Shown here: piece after piece, positions 1 to 11,600 of the stretch
Position numbering within the stretch: the stretch's first letter is position 1
How the letters are laid out: every line of letters starts with the position of its first letter
Origin: Ligula intestinalis
Taxonomy: Eukaryota; Platyhelminthes; Cestoda; Diphyllobothriidea; Diphyllobothriidae
Reading direction: 5' to 3'
DNA: 64,000 nt
Assembly (NCBI GenBank): GCA_036362985.1
Contig: JAYGXS010000001.1
Location: 12,007,836 to 12,071,835 of the forward strand
Notes under the pieces: model-generated
Databases searched by the model: none
Seen by the model: the letters and a program-made list of their open reading frames with translations, nothing else
What the model was told of the DNA's origin: nothing
Position numbers and translations under genes: made by a program

Positions 1-390
1 GATAGCGCGCAACTTTTGCCGACAACCATTGAAGGAAGACTGAGAACACTGTGTTCTTGTGCCAACCCTCTCCGTCTGGAACTAATGTTTTTAAACGATA
101 TGAAACAGTTCTCCTGCTGATGAGTCAACTCAGCTTACAACTGTACATTTATTCCGTTTGTATTATACCTTTGAAGGCAGGTTTTTTTCACTTGAAACAA
201 ACTCTATCTCGCCCAGTATTGACAAAACAAAAAACCTGAAACAAAACCAATACTGGCCGCAACATAGGGAGTTTGTTTTAGATTTTTTCTGGTCTTCGAG
301 GTGTTGGAAGGCGCCCAAGAGGTGCATTACCAACTCTTTACAATTGCCTGTAAACTGGCATAATAAGCATATTATTATTATATTATTATG
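1..390 (+). mobile_element. 3' tail of CR1-like element A, copy 1
   Basis: This is the 3' untranslated tail of the non-LTR element called A here, cut on its left by the window edge. The same tail recurs at 17741-18130 (minus), 29990-30408 (plus) and 54390-54696 (plus), where it follows reverse-transcriptase coding sequence. It contains two nested inverted repeats (195-204 with 269-278, and 213-221 with 248-256) and ends in an ATT-type microsatellite at about 370-390. No coding sequence of the element is present here. Confidence 0.85.
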
Positions 391-1140
391 TATGAGAATT
401 TACCGAAACCTCACGTATGCTCGCCAATTGCCCTTACGATGAGAATTTACTGAAAACACGCGTATGTACGCCAAGTGGTATTGTGATGGGAATTTTCGCA
501 ACTCCTGAACAGTCCTTAAGCAGGGTTTTAATACGGACTATCGTGAAGCCCAATCCCAAAATTTTTCAGTTACCTCAGGATGGTAACATATTCTGTAAAA
601 AATAGCTATATAAGTGGAATGTATTTTAAGATATTATTTCCTGCACTTGTCTGGTAGAAAATTACGCCCTCCTCCAATCTGACGCTTCAAGAGGGTACTT
701 TTCGGATCTTAAGCATGTTTCTGAATTGCCGAAAATTGGTGAACATTGCCGGCTGTATTCAAGGTTTCTAAACATGCTGCAAACATTCCGCCTAAGGAAA
801 ATCATACATTTCTCTGCACCGTGAAAAATAGGTAACATTGTCCGCATTAAATTTTGTATCTTTTATAGATAACATTTATAATTTGAGGGATAAGATGTAT
901 TATGAATGAAAAGTTTAGAGTCTTAAACAATTTCATGATTGATAACTGTTTTAAAACCGAAAGATGCTCCCTCTTCCAGTATAAAATTGGAAGACGGCTT
1001 ATTTGCTACCAAAAGACTGCAGAAAAAAAAGTTTAAACTTATAAGCACGGTGAAAATTAATCAAAAAGAATGCACACCTCTTTCGGTAGCCATACGAAAA
1101 TCAATATTACAAACCTGCCTAAGTGATTTGTTGGAATCTA
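391..1140. repeat. Spacer with fragments of a diverged palindromic repeat
   Basis: No gene was found. Positions 394-430 and 439-476 are two imperfect copies of one 37-bp unit in tandem. The unit matches the reverse complement of sequence near 45520 and 47634. Positions 605-680 resemble the arm of the inverted repeat at 45560-46570. Short open frames here have no recognisable protein features. Confidence 0.45.
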
Positions 1141-1149
1141 AAGCATATT

Positions 1150-1625
1150 GGAGTTAGCTCGCAGTCAATATTGCTTTGTCCGGCGTCCTTGTTCAAGGCC
1201 AGCTGCCTCAAGGTCATTCACTATCTCAGTCAGCGCTGTCGGACGCACTGACCTGCAGAGACTTGACCGACCTCCACTCGGACACACACACACACACACA
1301 CACGCACGTGCATCCAGCTGGTCGTGGCTGACCAAGCGCCACCTGGACACGCCCCTTTCACTCACCCCCGGCCGACAGAGCCTGCGCCACCAGACACGAC
1401 ACCCTTCCGGTAGTGTCCCACGCACCAATTAGAAAACACTTGAACCTGCTCTGCAATCCTACTTAATCAGCTGTCTCATTTTACTCTCGGGCCTGGCTGG
1501 ACGCAGTCGGCACTAGTCCTAACTTCGCCAGTGGGAGTTTTGTATATAATAAATCCTACTCTGGATTTTGGCCTGATGATTACAGTGCCCTAAGCACACC
1601 CATTACTCAGACGCTAGTTGACAGT
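1150..1625 (+). repeat. LTR-like dispersed repeat, copy 1
   Basis: Shares blocks, in the same order, with 5880-6710 and 44690-44970: a block around CACTTGAA, then TCTGGCTGGACGCAGT, then GGCTTCGCCAGTG, then an AATAAA-type signal followed by a TTTGGCCTGATGAT block. The order and the internal poly-A signal suggest a solo LTR or a short non-autonomous LTR element, but no TG...CA ends or target duplication were identified. A CA microsatellite lies inside it. Confidence 0.5.
1282..1307. repeat. CA dinucleotide microsatellite
   Basis: About twelve consecutive CA units inside the LTR-like repeat. Open frames crossing it on both strands are artefacts. Confidence 0.9.
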
Positions 1626-2050
1626 CTTATGTACCCCTACCTGAAGTGAACGCTCGCCTAGATGCCCAGATTGAGATTGAGGGAATATGAGCCCAGCGCT
1701 GACTTAATCAGCACAACTTCTGACAAATGGTAGCATCGGTGTTAGTACCAGTACTACTAACGTGCAGCTAGCTACATTGCTAGCTAGCTAGTAGTAGTAG
1801 CAGTAGAAATGGTAGTAGCCGTATCCGTCTCGGCCGCCTTGAGCCTGTCTTGACACCTACTGAAGGCGAGTGAGGGTAGATAGTACGGTAGTACCTGCGC
1901 AAAGTCTACTGTCAGTTAACGCTAGGTTATGCGGCTTTTTCTGGCTTGCATTGGAAAAAGCGGCCAACGGCGGATCCAATCTGGTCTTCTTGACCCATAG
2001 TGATGTTGAGGAGTGCTGTTGGCGCTAACTACGTCTGCTATCACTTTAAA
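1626..2050. other. Gene-poor flank 3' of the ligase gene
   Basis: This is the presumed 3' flank or 3' UTR of the minus-strand ligase gene. It contains a short simple-sequence patch of CTAG then TAG units near 1776-1815. No AATAAA was seen on the minus strand close to the stop at 2051, so the transcript end is unknown. Confidence 0.4.
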
Positions 2051-2612
2051 CTACTCTCTGTAGCCAGTCACAATCAATGTACCAACCTTTTGGTGCATAT
2101 GGTGGACTTCCTCGAAATCAATGGTCGAACAATCACTTTCAAAAGATATGAAATCTACTGTGAATAATGAAGGGGGCAGGGGGAGGGGCATAATTACAAA
2201 CCTTTGAGCATTGCCCTCGTCACCGCCGTCCGAGCGACGGCAAACGACGACCCTGGTGGCTCCTGTTGTCGGGACCAGCTGGACGTCAGGAGAGGCCGCA
2301 ATTTCAGAGTAGGCTGGTGGTGGTAGATCGCGGGGGAGGGCGGAGGTGTCGTGCACTGCGACAGGTCCACAGCCAGAGCGGAAGAACCGCATCGGAAGGA
2401 CGGTGTCGGCAGCTCCCGGGCTCGGACGCAGGTCTGGCGAGGAGACACACGCTGGGTTAGGTGGTGGCAGTGGCGGCAGCAGCGGCGGCGGCGGTTGGTC
2501 CAAAACGTCCACCTTGACTATCATGGGCAGCACAGAACAACTGGTTGCCGAGACGGCCACAGATGGTTGAAGGAAGGTAGCAGCAGCACAGGGGTTTGCA
2601 ACTTCACACGGC
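2051..2612 (-). CDS. Ligase gene, exon F (C-terminal tail)
   Basis: A pyrimidine-rich acceptor ending in AG lies just above 2612. The exon begins with one base that completes the codon left open by exon E. It encodes 187 residues: a poly-proline stretch, PPPAYSE (a PPxY motif of the kind bound by WW domains of NEDD4-type ligases) and an acidic patch before the TGA at 2051. A plausible donor (AAAG/GTTTGT) at 2202/2201 could end the exon early and lead to a further exon that was not found. Proline bias makes homology hard to judge. Confidence 0.55.
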
Positions 2613-5600
2613 CTTTTGTGGGGAGGGCGGAAATAAACAATGCAGAACGGTAAATTAGAATGTGGAGGCGATAGGAAAAGGGGGAGGGGGGACGTAAGAG
2701 ACTTCAGGCGTAAGAGATGACTTGGACCAAGTACTGAATTCTTAGACACTGGGGTAACCTGGTGTTACTCTGATAGCCAATCTTTCATTCACCTTTTCTA
2801 TTGAAACCCTTTTCAATAAAGTGCATCAACTCCTCTACTATATCTGCTGCTTACACACCTCAAGTACTAAGCTGACGCCTGTATTCTCTTCCCCCCCCCC
2901 CCCCCCTCATGCTCTGCTGCCTTCCGTTTATGTTTTGTTTAAAAAGACTTGTTGATCTTCAAACGTATCCTGTGTTAGGAGTGTAGCCTGACCAACCTTA
3001 GCCTAGCAACCTTACGGGCTCTCCTGAGGCGTCGTGCCTGCCGCCGACTGCAACAATGATTCCTTTGTCGATGTGAGGGCTGCATTCAAGGTCACATGCC
3101 TTCGCGCGGGTTGAGCCTACGCGATGACCTGAACCTCTGGAAAGGACGCAGACGCACGCAAGCCTACGCGCCTGCCAACTTGTCGCGTGCCCTTATCCCA
3201 AGCGCATGACAACCCCTCATATGCTACTGTCACTTTTCAGACAAGGAGTTGCAACAGGGACTGCGAGGTCACCGCCAGTTCGCTCCCCATTGCCGGGCTA
3301 ACTCCAAAGCGGAACAACAGCGCGCTGGAGATCAACCAGCGGCTACAGCCACCCGAGAAAACAACTCCGGGTTTCGTACACAATAAACTCTCCTCCGCGT
3401 GAATTCCAAAGTTACGCTCTTCTTATTGTGTTCTTCCTTGGGGATTCCAAAGGGGTAATTAGACGGTGACACACGTCAGATGTCACCGTTACAGCATTTT
3501 GCTCTTCAGCAACCGGTGTTTCTTATGTTTTTTTAAGTTGGTAATATAATACAGCGGAGCTTTAAAACAGTCAAGCGATTCGATGATCGAATACTTCCCC
3601 AGGTTGTCTATCCCCTCCATTCCGAACTAATGGCTGCAAAGTCCTTCCGTCTCGTACACAGAGGCTTCCGTCTCGTCGTACATCAGCATACCCGCGTTCT
3701 GGTATTGACATTTCTAGCACGTTACCCTCCTACGTGCAAAGAGACGGAAATACAGAAACTGATATTCAACCTGTCTTCATAATAGATGTGCATTTTATGC
3801 AAATATTTAGATTTTTCCCCATTGTGTTAACTTATCCTCCGGTTTTTTTGGGACCAGTCTCGATGCTACGCTCAAAATAAAGCGTAGTGGCACACGCGCC
3901 CACAAAAACTGACAAAGAACGGCAAGTGGCAACGATAGAAAAAAGCCAGGGAGGCCGGTACGAAGGCATAGTGGGACACGAAGTAGGCAAAAACTAGACG
4001 CTTTGTTCGATTCTCGCTGCAGCTACTACAGGGACGAAACCTAGTGACTTCGGGCACAGTCAATTGCCTCCAACCAATGGGTGACAGACATTGGTTGCTT
4101 CAGGGAGGGTGGGGAAGGGAGGAGGGGGTGGAAATGCTGATATTCGCAAATGACCAGGTGCGCCACTGCGTGTGAATTTGTTTGCAGTGAAGCAGGCCTG
4201 CACAAACATAACCAAGTTCACTTGCCCTCCTTTTAAACCCCTCATTTTAAAATGGTCAGGAAAGTCCGAACGACCAGATGTGTACACAGTGGCTGTTGAG
4301 ATTGGAGGCAGGCCTACTGTCGTGCTGACTCATAACCACACAAAGCCGTCTTCAGTGAGAGGGTCTTGGGTCTCGCATAAGAGTTTGGCATCGACCAAAC
4401 GGGAGGAACACCACATTAGCTTGGAACTCAGTTTTGAAATATTGTCGAGTTTGCCAATAGTAGAGAATATTCGAGTCCCAGGAAGCAGTTCAGGAGAAAA
4501 TGCGATCACTGGAACAAGAGTTTTATTTGCCTGACGGTTTGGATTCCCTCGGGAATCCTTAATCATAGGTGATTGTAAGAAAGGCATGGTCATGCACAGA
4601 TGGGGTCGAGTTATTTCGCTGTTAAACCACGACTGTAAATACGTCGTGCCTGTTCCAAGTCATGCTAAATTGTTGGCAGCCTGCAACCAAAAAGGGCCCC
4701 GGACGGAGAAGATGAGTTGGTATGCAAAGTTTTAGGCGATGCGCCTGCTTAAAACGCACCCCACGCAAACGTATACCAACTACGATGAACATCGATCCCA
4801 GCTAATTAAAGGGCAAGGCGTACCTGTCCACAATGACAAGATCCAGTGGACAGTATTCATTTTGAGTTGACCCAATTGTGAAAAACTCGAGGCGTTCGGC
4901 GGGACTTGAACCCGCGTGGTAGAGAAGGCCTTTACCGGAAGCCAACGTTCTAACCACTGAGCTACAAACGCCCTACCTCGCGCCATAAATTTAATCACAC
5001 TTGGATCGATATTACTAGCTCAACTTCACCGATCGTATGGAATCCACCAATAAGGAGCAGCAAGCTGGCTGCCAAAGCAGGATTTCCTAAGCAATCATTT
5101 AGAATCCACCAGAATGACTACTTCCGGTAAAGGCCTTGTCTACTACGCGGGTTCAAATCCCGCTGAACGCCTCGAGTTTTTCACAATTGGGTAAACTGAA
5201 AATAAGCAAATCTTCCAAACCTCCTTCGTCAAGCCACAACTTGCCACACTCTCAACCTCTCCAGTTCCTCCTACGTCTCTTCTCCCACGCCTGTGGGCGG
5301 AAATTGCGCAGCTTGCCAGCATGTGAATTTTTTCAACAACAAGCAACCTCTTCATCCCGAAGCCAACCAAGGCCATCTGCCCAGCATGCTCAGCCTGCTT
5401 CTTTATCTTGTACCAACTCAGCCGCCAACATACCATCTTCGGTGCCAAAGCTCGTCGTTGCATCTCTCTCCCTGCTCCTTCATCCCCAGCCAGATCAAAC
5501 GTCTAAAAAAGATCAATCCGAAGGCCAGTGCCATCGATTTCACTGGCCTCTCTGTCGGCCACGCTAGAGTGTCCGATAGCTTCCCACAGTGACTTGGCAA

Positions 5601-8600
5601 CCTTGCGCTCTCTGGCGTTGGTCCTGCGCGCTTTGTCTATTCGCCTTTTCCAGCCTTGTACAGATGGCGTCTTCCTCATGCATAGGTGAGCGGAAGGTCA
5701 TTGTGTGTATTAGTCGGCAAATTAAAACTAAAGCCGAGGTGAATCACCGACAAACAAGACTGGCATGCCAGCACCGAAGTAATTACGAACATGTGTGGTG
5801 AGAAAACCGAAATCCAGCGCACAGAAGTGACCGAGGAGGTTGAGGCGGATAGCCAACATTACTGGCCGACTTCCTTATTCAATTGCTACTGCCTCAAAAT
5901 CACGCGCAACTTCGCAGTGAGCGCTTTCCGACTCACTGACCTGAAGACCCTTAGCCGACCTCTCCGCGCGGCTGTCAAAGGGCCACCTGAACACACGACC
6001 CCTCGACCGATGCAGTAAGGGCCACTATACACGACACCCTCTCGGGCGGTGTAACATACGAATAGCACACCACTTGAAAATGCTTCACAATCACATAAAC
6101 GCAGCTGCCACCGTTGTATTACGCACTCTCTCAGGTCTGGCTGGACGCAGTTAACACTAGCCCTGGCTTCGCCAGTGGCCACTGCTAACTGAGACGGGAA
6201 CCACAACAGACGCGTCTTTGTCGCGTTCCCATCCGCCCTCCTGCAAAGCCCATGCGCAGTACGCTTAGTATGGATGCTTAAGTGTATACACGCTGCCACG
6301 CTTTCGTTCCCGCCTCCACCAAACCCCCCGGTCACGCAATCAGGGGAACCACAGCAGACGCGTCTTCGTCGCGTTCCCACAAGCCTTCACGGCGGCCAAG
6401 GTCTGCTACACCGATCTGCCTACGGTGGATCTATCTCCCCTCGTCTCTATCTGTGTTTTTGATGACGGAGCAGCCCCTCCCGAACATGCTGCTCCGACTT
6501 CTCTTCCTCGCTGCCGGGATTGAGACCCACCCGGCGGGGCTCCTGATCCAACAAGGGCTACCAACCAGCCAGCTATCTGAGACAGCAACTCGGGGTTCTG
6601 TGCACAATAAAGTCCTCATTCTGGGGGCTTCTGCCCTTTACCTATGAACTGGGATTTGGCCTAATTATTGTAGTGCACTAAGTACACGTACTGCTTAGAC
6701 GCTAAAGGATGAAGACTCGGCGATTGGCGTTAGATGCAACAAAATGGCCACTGCCGTTTCGATTATTCTCGCAGCAAGCAATGCAATACAGTAAGATGCC
6801 CAGCAAACGAGGTGACACACGACAGTTTGATAGTCGATTCCGACTAGATCGACTGGGCAGCAGAGTGGACGCAAGGATGGTGATGGTGGACTTGCACAGC
6901 ATCAACCATACTCTCTCTCTCTCGTCTTGCGCCTATTTGAGCTCGGTGTCAATAAGCAGGTAAGAAGACCGGAGAAGAAAGAAGGCGCAGGAGGTTGGTG
7001 TGGCGTGAGCCTGCGCCTTGGAGTTCCAGCATACCCTCCCCAATGAACTAAATTTTTGATGAAGGTATGCGTCAAAGAACGCCTGCTGTGCCCTGATCTG
7101 GCCTCGTGTTGGTCCAACGTACCAACTACGGGATCCGTTTAGGGTCAAAACACACACATTATGCATCGTCGAAGTGAAGAAAACACAGCAGACCTCAACG
7201 AAATGAAAAGTACAGGGCAAGAAGGAAAAACTAACCTAGTGCCAGGCGCAGGTAACAGTATAGCCCTTTTCGCAGGAAGCTCGGGGGTAGGAGGGGAAAG
7301 AGGCCGGATTTCGTCACTTCCCGATGTGGTAGAACCCTCAAATGAAGGAGCTTTCACGAAGCGCGAACCGCTTTCAGCCACCTAGCGGGGAAAAGGAGGT
7401 AGCCAATGTAAATAATAACAACGTCATAATCACGAGAAAGTCGACCATATGACAGTCAGAGGCGATAGCAACGAATAAGACTGCTTCACGAAGTAGACAA
7501 AACCGTGACTTGTTTAGGGTGAAGTAGACTGCCCTTGTATCTACCTCGGTACCCCTTTTCACGCCCACGCATCCCAATTGCAGAGCAAAGTCAAAGTACC
7601 CAGGCATGGACTTGAGAGCCACGACCTAGAATCCTGAACGGCTCGTCTACGTGTCCCACGCACGGCTTGGTTTCTAATTACGCGCACGACAGGAATGGGT
7701 GAAGGTGTCCGTGGTCTTGTAAAAGTAGGGAATATCGTAAAAACCGCATAAGGAGGACTCAGCGGCAACCATGCAAGCGTCGGAGAAAAGCGTGGATCGA
7801 CCTATTTCTTTCCTAGAATTTGCATTGATGGGTTACTCAACCAAGCCTGTCGGTCGATTGGTAAGGCGATAATTGGGGCAAAAAACCTGATGTGGTATGA
7901 AGCTCTTGTCTAATATATGCCACGTGCACTTACGGTAAAATGTGGGGACTTGAACAGAACACAGTCCGTTTGGATATATCGCAACGATGGTGCGGCATTT
8001 TCGGAGGAGGACAGGGGTAGTTATAAACGACGTACTCCTGCCCCGACCGTGTCCACCAAGAAAGCTTCGCAAAATAAATTTAATAGACCATGTTGTACTA
8101 GGAGTACAGCAAATTCCCTATCTCATGAAATCAATTTTCAACTCTAAATTACTTAAGTGGGATTGTAATATTGATTATCATGCAGCCAAAACCCAGGATG
8201 CACGTCAAGATGCCGGATGTTACACATGACGGAGCATCTTTCGGTATAAAGAATATCCTAATTATGAGATTTTTCAAGACCGTGAACTTTTCATTCACAA
8301 TACATTGTATCCATCAACTCGTTAATGTTGCCTAAGAAAGAATACAACAGGATCCACGTCCACTGCGAAATATTATGAGAACTACGTGCCCTCTTGCTCA
8401 TAGCCTAGAGAAATATGTGATTGTCCCTAGATAGAATTTTACAGCGTGTAGTTTGGAAACCTTGAACTCAAATATAACTGGCGGCAGGATTCAAAATTAT
8501 TTAGCAATTAAGGAAGCTTTCTAAAGCGGAATAATACCCTTTTGTCAAGCAAAAACATTAAAAAAGACGTAAGCTGCTACGAGACTAGTACAACAAAAGA

Positions 8601-11600
8601 TAATTTTGTGCAAGTTGTCTATTAAATATACTTGAATTTATAAAGGCATATCAAATCAATAAAGATGCATACAACTTAGTAGCCATTTTTTTAAGAATAT
8701 ACTCTTTACAAGTGGTCAGAAAGAAGCTCGTTTAAAAACAGGTATCCTGACATGGCTGACATATCTAGGGTTTTGACTGCAAACTAATCGATATTACAAC
8801 CTTACTTCAGTAAAAAATTTCAAGTTTAAAACAAATTTCATAATTTCGGTTGACATTTCATGACGTAGGGAATACATTGTACCACATGGCGAAGTAAAAA
8901 GCCAGGAGCCAGATCGAAAAGGTGAGGATGGAATAGGCGGTCACAGGCCACCTTTATCAGGCTTTCTTGTGTTGCGTGGCTTCTGTCGCTAAAAATGCTG
9001 GCTGGTGTAAAACGATCCTTAATTTGCCGATCAGAAAAATGTGAAAAAGTTGCATAGGAAAAGCACTCTTGCCCAAACCGGGAGCAAAGGCAGGTACTCA
9101 TCTCAAAGCAGCTAAGAGCGCGGGCCAGGAAACGGAATGCGAACTGAGCGAAAAAATCCCAAAGGGCAAGCACGTATATTCGATAAACCAAGGATATAAA
9201 GCAGATAGAAAAGGTGAACACGCGTCGAAATAAATATGGATGCTTTCAGCAAATTCACACAAACGCATCACTAACCTGATCATAAGACGGCAAACAGTCG
9301 CCAGCAGACAGTGCCACCTTTTCTTCCCCTTCCTGCAGGGCGGGAACTGCACCGTTCACGTTGTTTATGGTCCTAGGTGTCACACCGCAGACTATCTCAT
9401 CGACAGGCGGGTGGCTGTGAACACAAGCTCTGTAGTAGCCGGGGCAGGGCATCATCCGATCAGGCGTAAGTGTAGGCATTGCTTGGAAGTGAGAATAGCA
9501 GCAGGCGTAGTCAGGCGCAACCGCCGCAGTCGCCGCCGACCACTGTCGACGGTCGACTGCTGAGGCCGGAGCAGGGGGGAGGGGAGGCGGGTGTTGCTGA
9601 TAGAGCGGCTGCTGATGACAACGACTGTACGGCGGCAGCAGGTGCACACAAACAGCGCGCAGGTTCTGTTCACCGCCACTACCACCGTCGTCGGGTTGAG
9701 TGAGTGCTGAGTGCTGCTCTACCTCTTTCTCCGGTTCACACACCGGCGTAGTCGTCGCCGCATCTGCCGCAGCTGATCGACGCGCAGCTGGAGTGTAACG
9801 GATGAAACACCAGGGCAGGCACCAGACACGACTGCGTCGGGACAGGAGCCTTGAGAGGCGCCAGGTGGAAAGCCTCTGACCTTGCCGGTACCGGTGGCGG
9901 CCACCGCGGTAGTGGTTCCTCTTTTCGGACGAGGATGAGGACAAACTGGAGGAGGTAGTACCGACGGCAGCGAGGTAACCACGCATCTGTTGCTGCTGGT
10001 TTGAGTACCATCGATGGGTGGGCATCTTGGCATTGCTCTCACAGGCCAGTGCTTCTGCGGTGCGACAGTGCTGTATGAAAGAAGAGAGGGAGTACTCCGA
10101 CGAATTTGAAACTGAATTAAGTCGAAAATGGACTGGGTGGTGGGAGGCAGGCATGTCGCCGTAGCCGGCTGAATTGATAGCGGCGTGTCGAGTGTCACGA
10201 TAGGCACTAGGCCGTCCGTAATGTGGCCTTCTTTGACAGAAGCAAAGCAGGTATGAACGCTGTTGACAAGACAGGCCAAAGAGTGGAGGGCAAAGGTTGT
10301 TGCTGTCGTTCATCCACATCAAGCGCCCATCTCTTGCATGCTGTCCTGCTGGCGGCAAAAAGTGTGAGAACATGCTGCCCACAGCATTTCGGCCGTTGCC
10401 TGAAGCGGACGTCGAGGAAGAAGTAGAAGAGTCAGAGGAGGAGGAGTTGGAGGAGGAAGAGAGGCCATCCTCCAGGATGACACCGCAGGCCAGAAGGATA
10501 TTTTGTTTGCAAAGCGGACAACTCCTGTGCTTCAACAACCATGGGTCAATGCAGGCTTTGTGGTAAAAATGCCTGGACGAAAGAAAGTGTAGTATGTCAC
10601 TAAAAACTACCTATGAATTCGCATAAGAGACTACTGAGTCAAAGGGTAAAGATATAAGAAGCCAGTGCATGGAATACTTTGCATCACTGTGAAAGCAGAG
10701 ACTGTCTGAGTAGATATAAGCCTCTGTGAAAAGGAGTTTACATGAGGAGTCGGCGCCGCAACAAGAACTTTTTTATGGCTGCACGTAAGGAGTCAAACCA
10801 AGCCATCAGTGGCATCGACAATAGTAAACGGTCATAGTTGGAGCGATAATGAAATCGGCTGCCCACCACCAATGCAGTTACTGGAAGCAGACTAGCGGGA
10901 AAGAAAAGAAGACAGAGTGCATTACTATTGTGCCATTCATCACATCAATTTCATATTCGGATTTTACTTGCTACCAACTGTGTGTTGGGACTTGGCCCAC
11001 TTGGCCGAAGCATGTGTCCTTAAGCCCGCTTAGTCATCCGCTGATGGTCCATGTCCTTTGTTTTATCCTGCCCGCGTGCCTTGCCGCATGTTCTGACCCA
11101 TTGACCTCGTTAACTGCCTTGTCATTCGCTGACACACTGCGAAATTTATTCCCGTGTGCTTATTCACCACTCCCCAAGCTCTTTGTTCCTTGCATCGTGT
11201 TTTTATTCGCTCCTGGTTCGTGTACTCCTGCCCAATGCAGTTATTTCTTCATAAACTGGCAGCAAAGCGTCTGCGTCATTTACGACTGCTCGTCTAAGCA
11301 CGTTGAATGTCCACCCTCTTTTTGATTTCTACCTCGCATTTTTTACCTATCATGCAATGTTAACCTTATTGTTTTTTCTATAGAACAATATAAAGAATAA
11401 CCGAGTTATCTGACTGTCCTCTGACCCCGGGTGCGTATATTCAGATGACGAAAACCAGCACGGCATAAAGAAACACCACATTAACAACAGTTATTCGAGC
11501 TGCAAAACGAAAAGCCAAGCCTTATTTACATTACACAAGAAGCTCTTCAGCTAGTTCTTACAACTATGTTTCAGCTAAATTTAGGCCTGCAAATACTGGC

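Noticed and set aside
2266..2653. Several plus-strand frames of 64-100 codons
   Set aside because: Shadows of the proline-rich minus-strand exon F.
4900..4975. A genuine tRNA gene on the minus strand
   Set aside because: Boxes A and B and the acceptor stem look good, but the D stem is mismatched, no normal anticodon arm forms, and the same unit plus body recurs elsewhere, so it is a SINE head.
5136..5592. Overlapping plus-strand frames of 99-143 codons after the SINE
   Set aside because: The first starts inside the SINE, composition is ordinary and no domain or splice signal supports them.
6902..7220. Minus-strand frames of 71-95 codons between ligase exons
   Set aside because: No acceptor/donor pair in a phase compatible with exons E and F, and no recognisable features.
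9719..10279. A 186-codon minus-strand frame overlapping exon D
   Set aside because: An alternative frame of the same GC-rich exon; only the RING-containing frame joins the upstream exon in phase.
10297..10566. Plus-strand acidic frame with a poly-Glu run
   Set aside because: Antisense of the serine tract and RING of ligase exon D.
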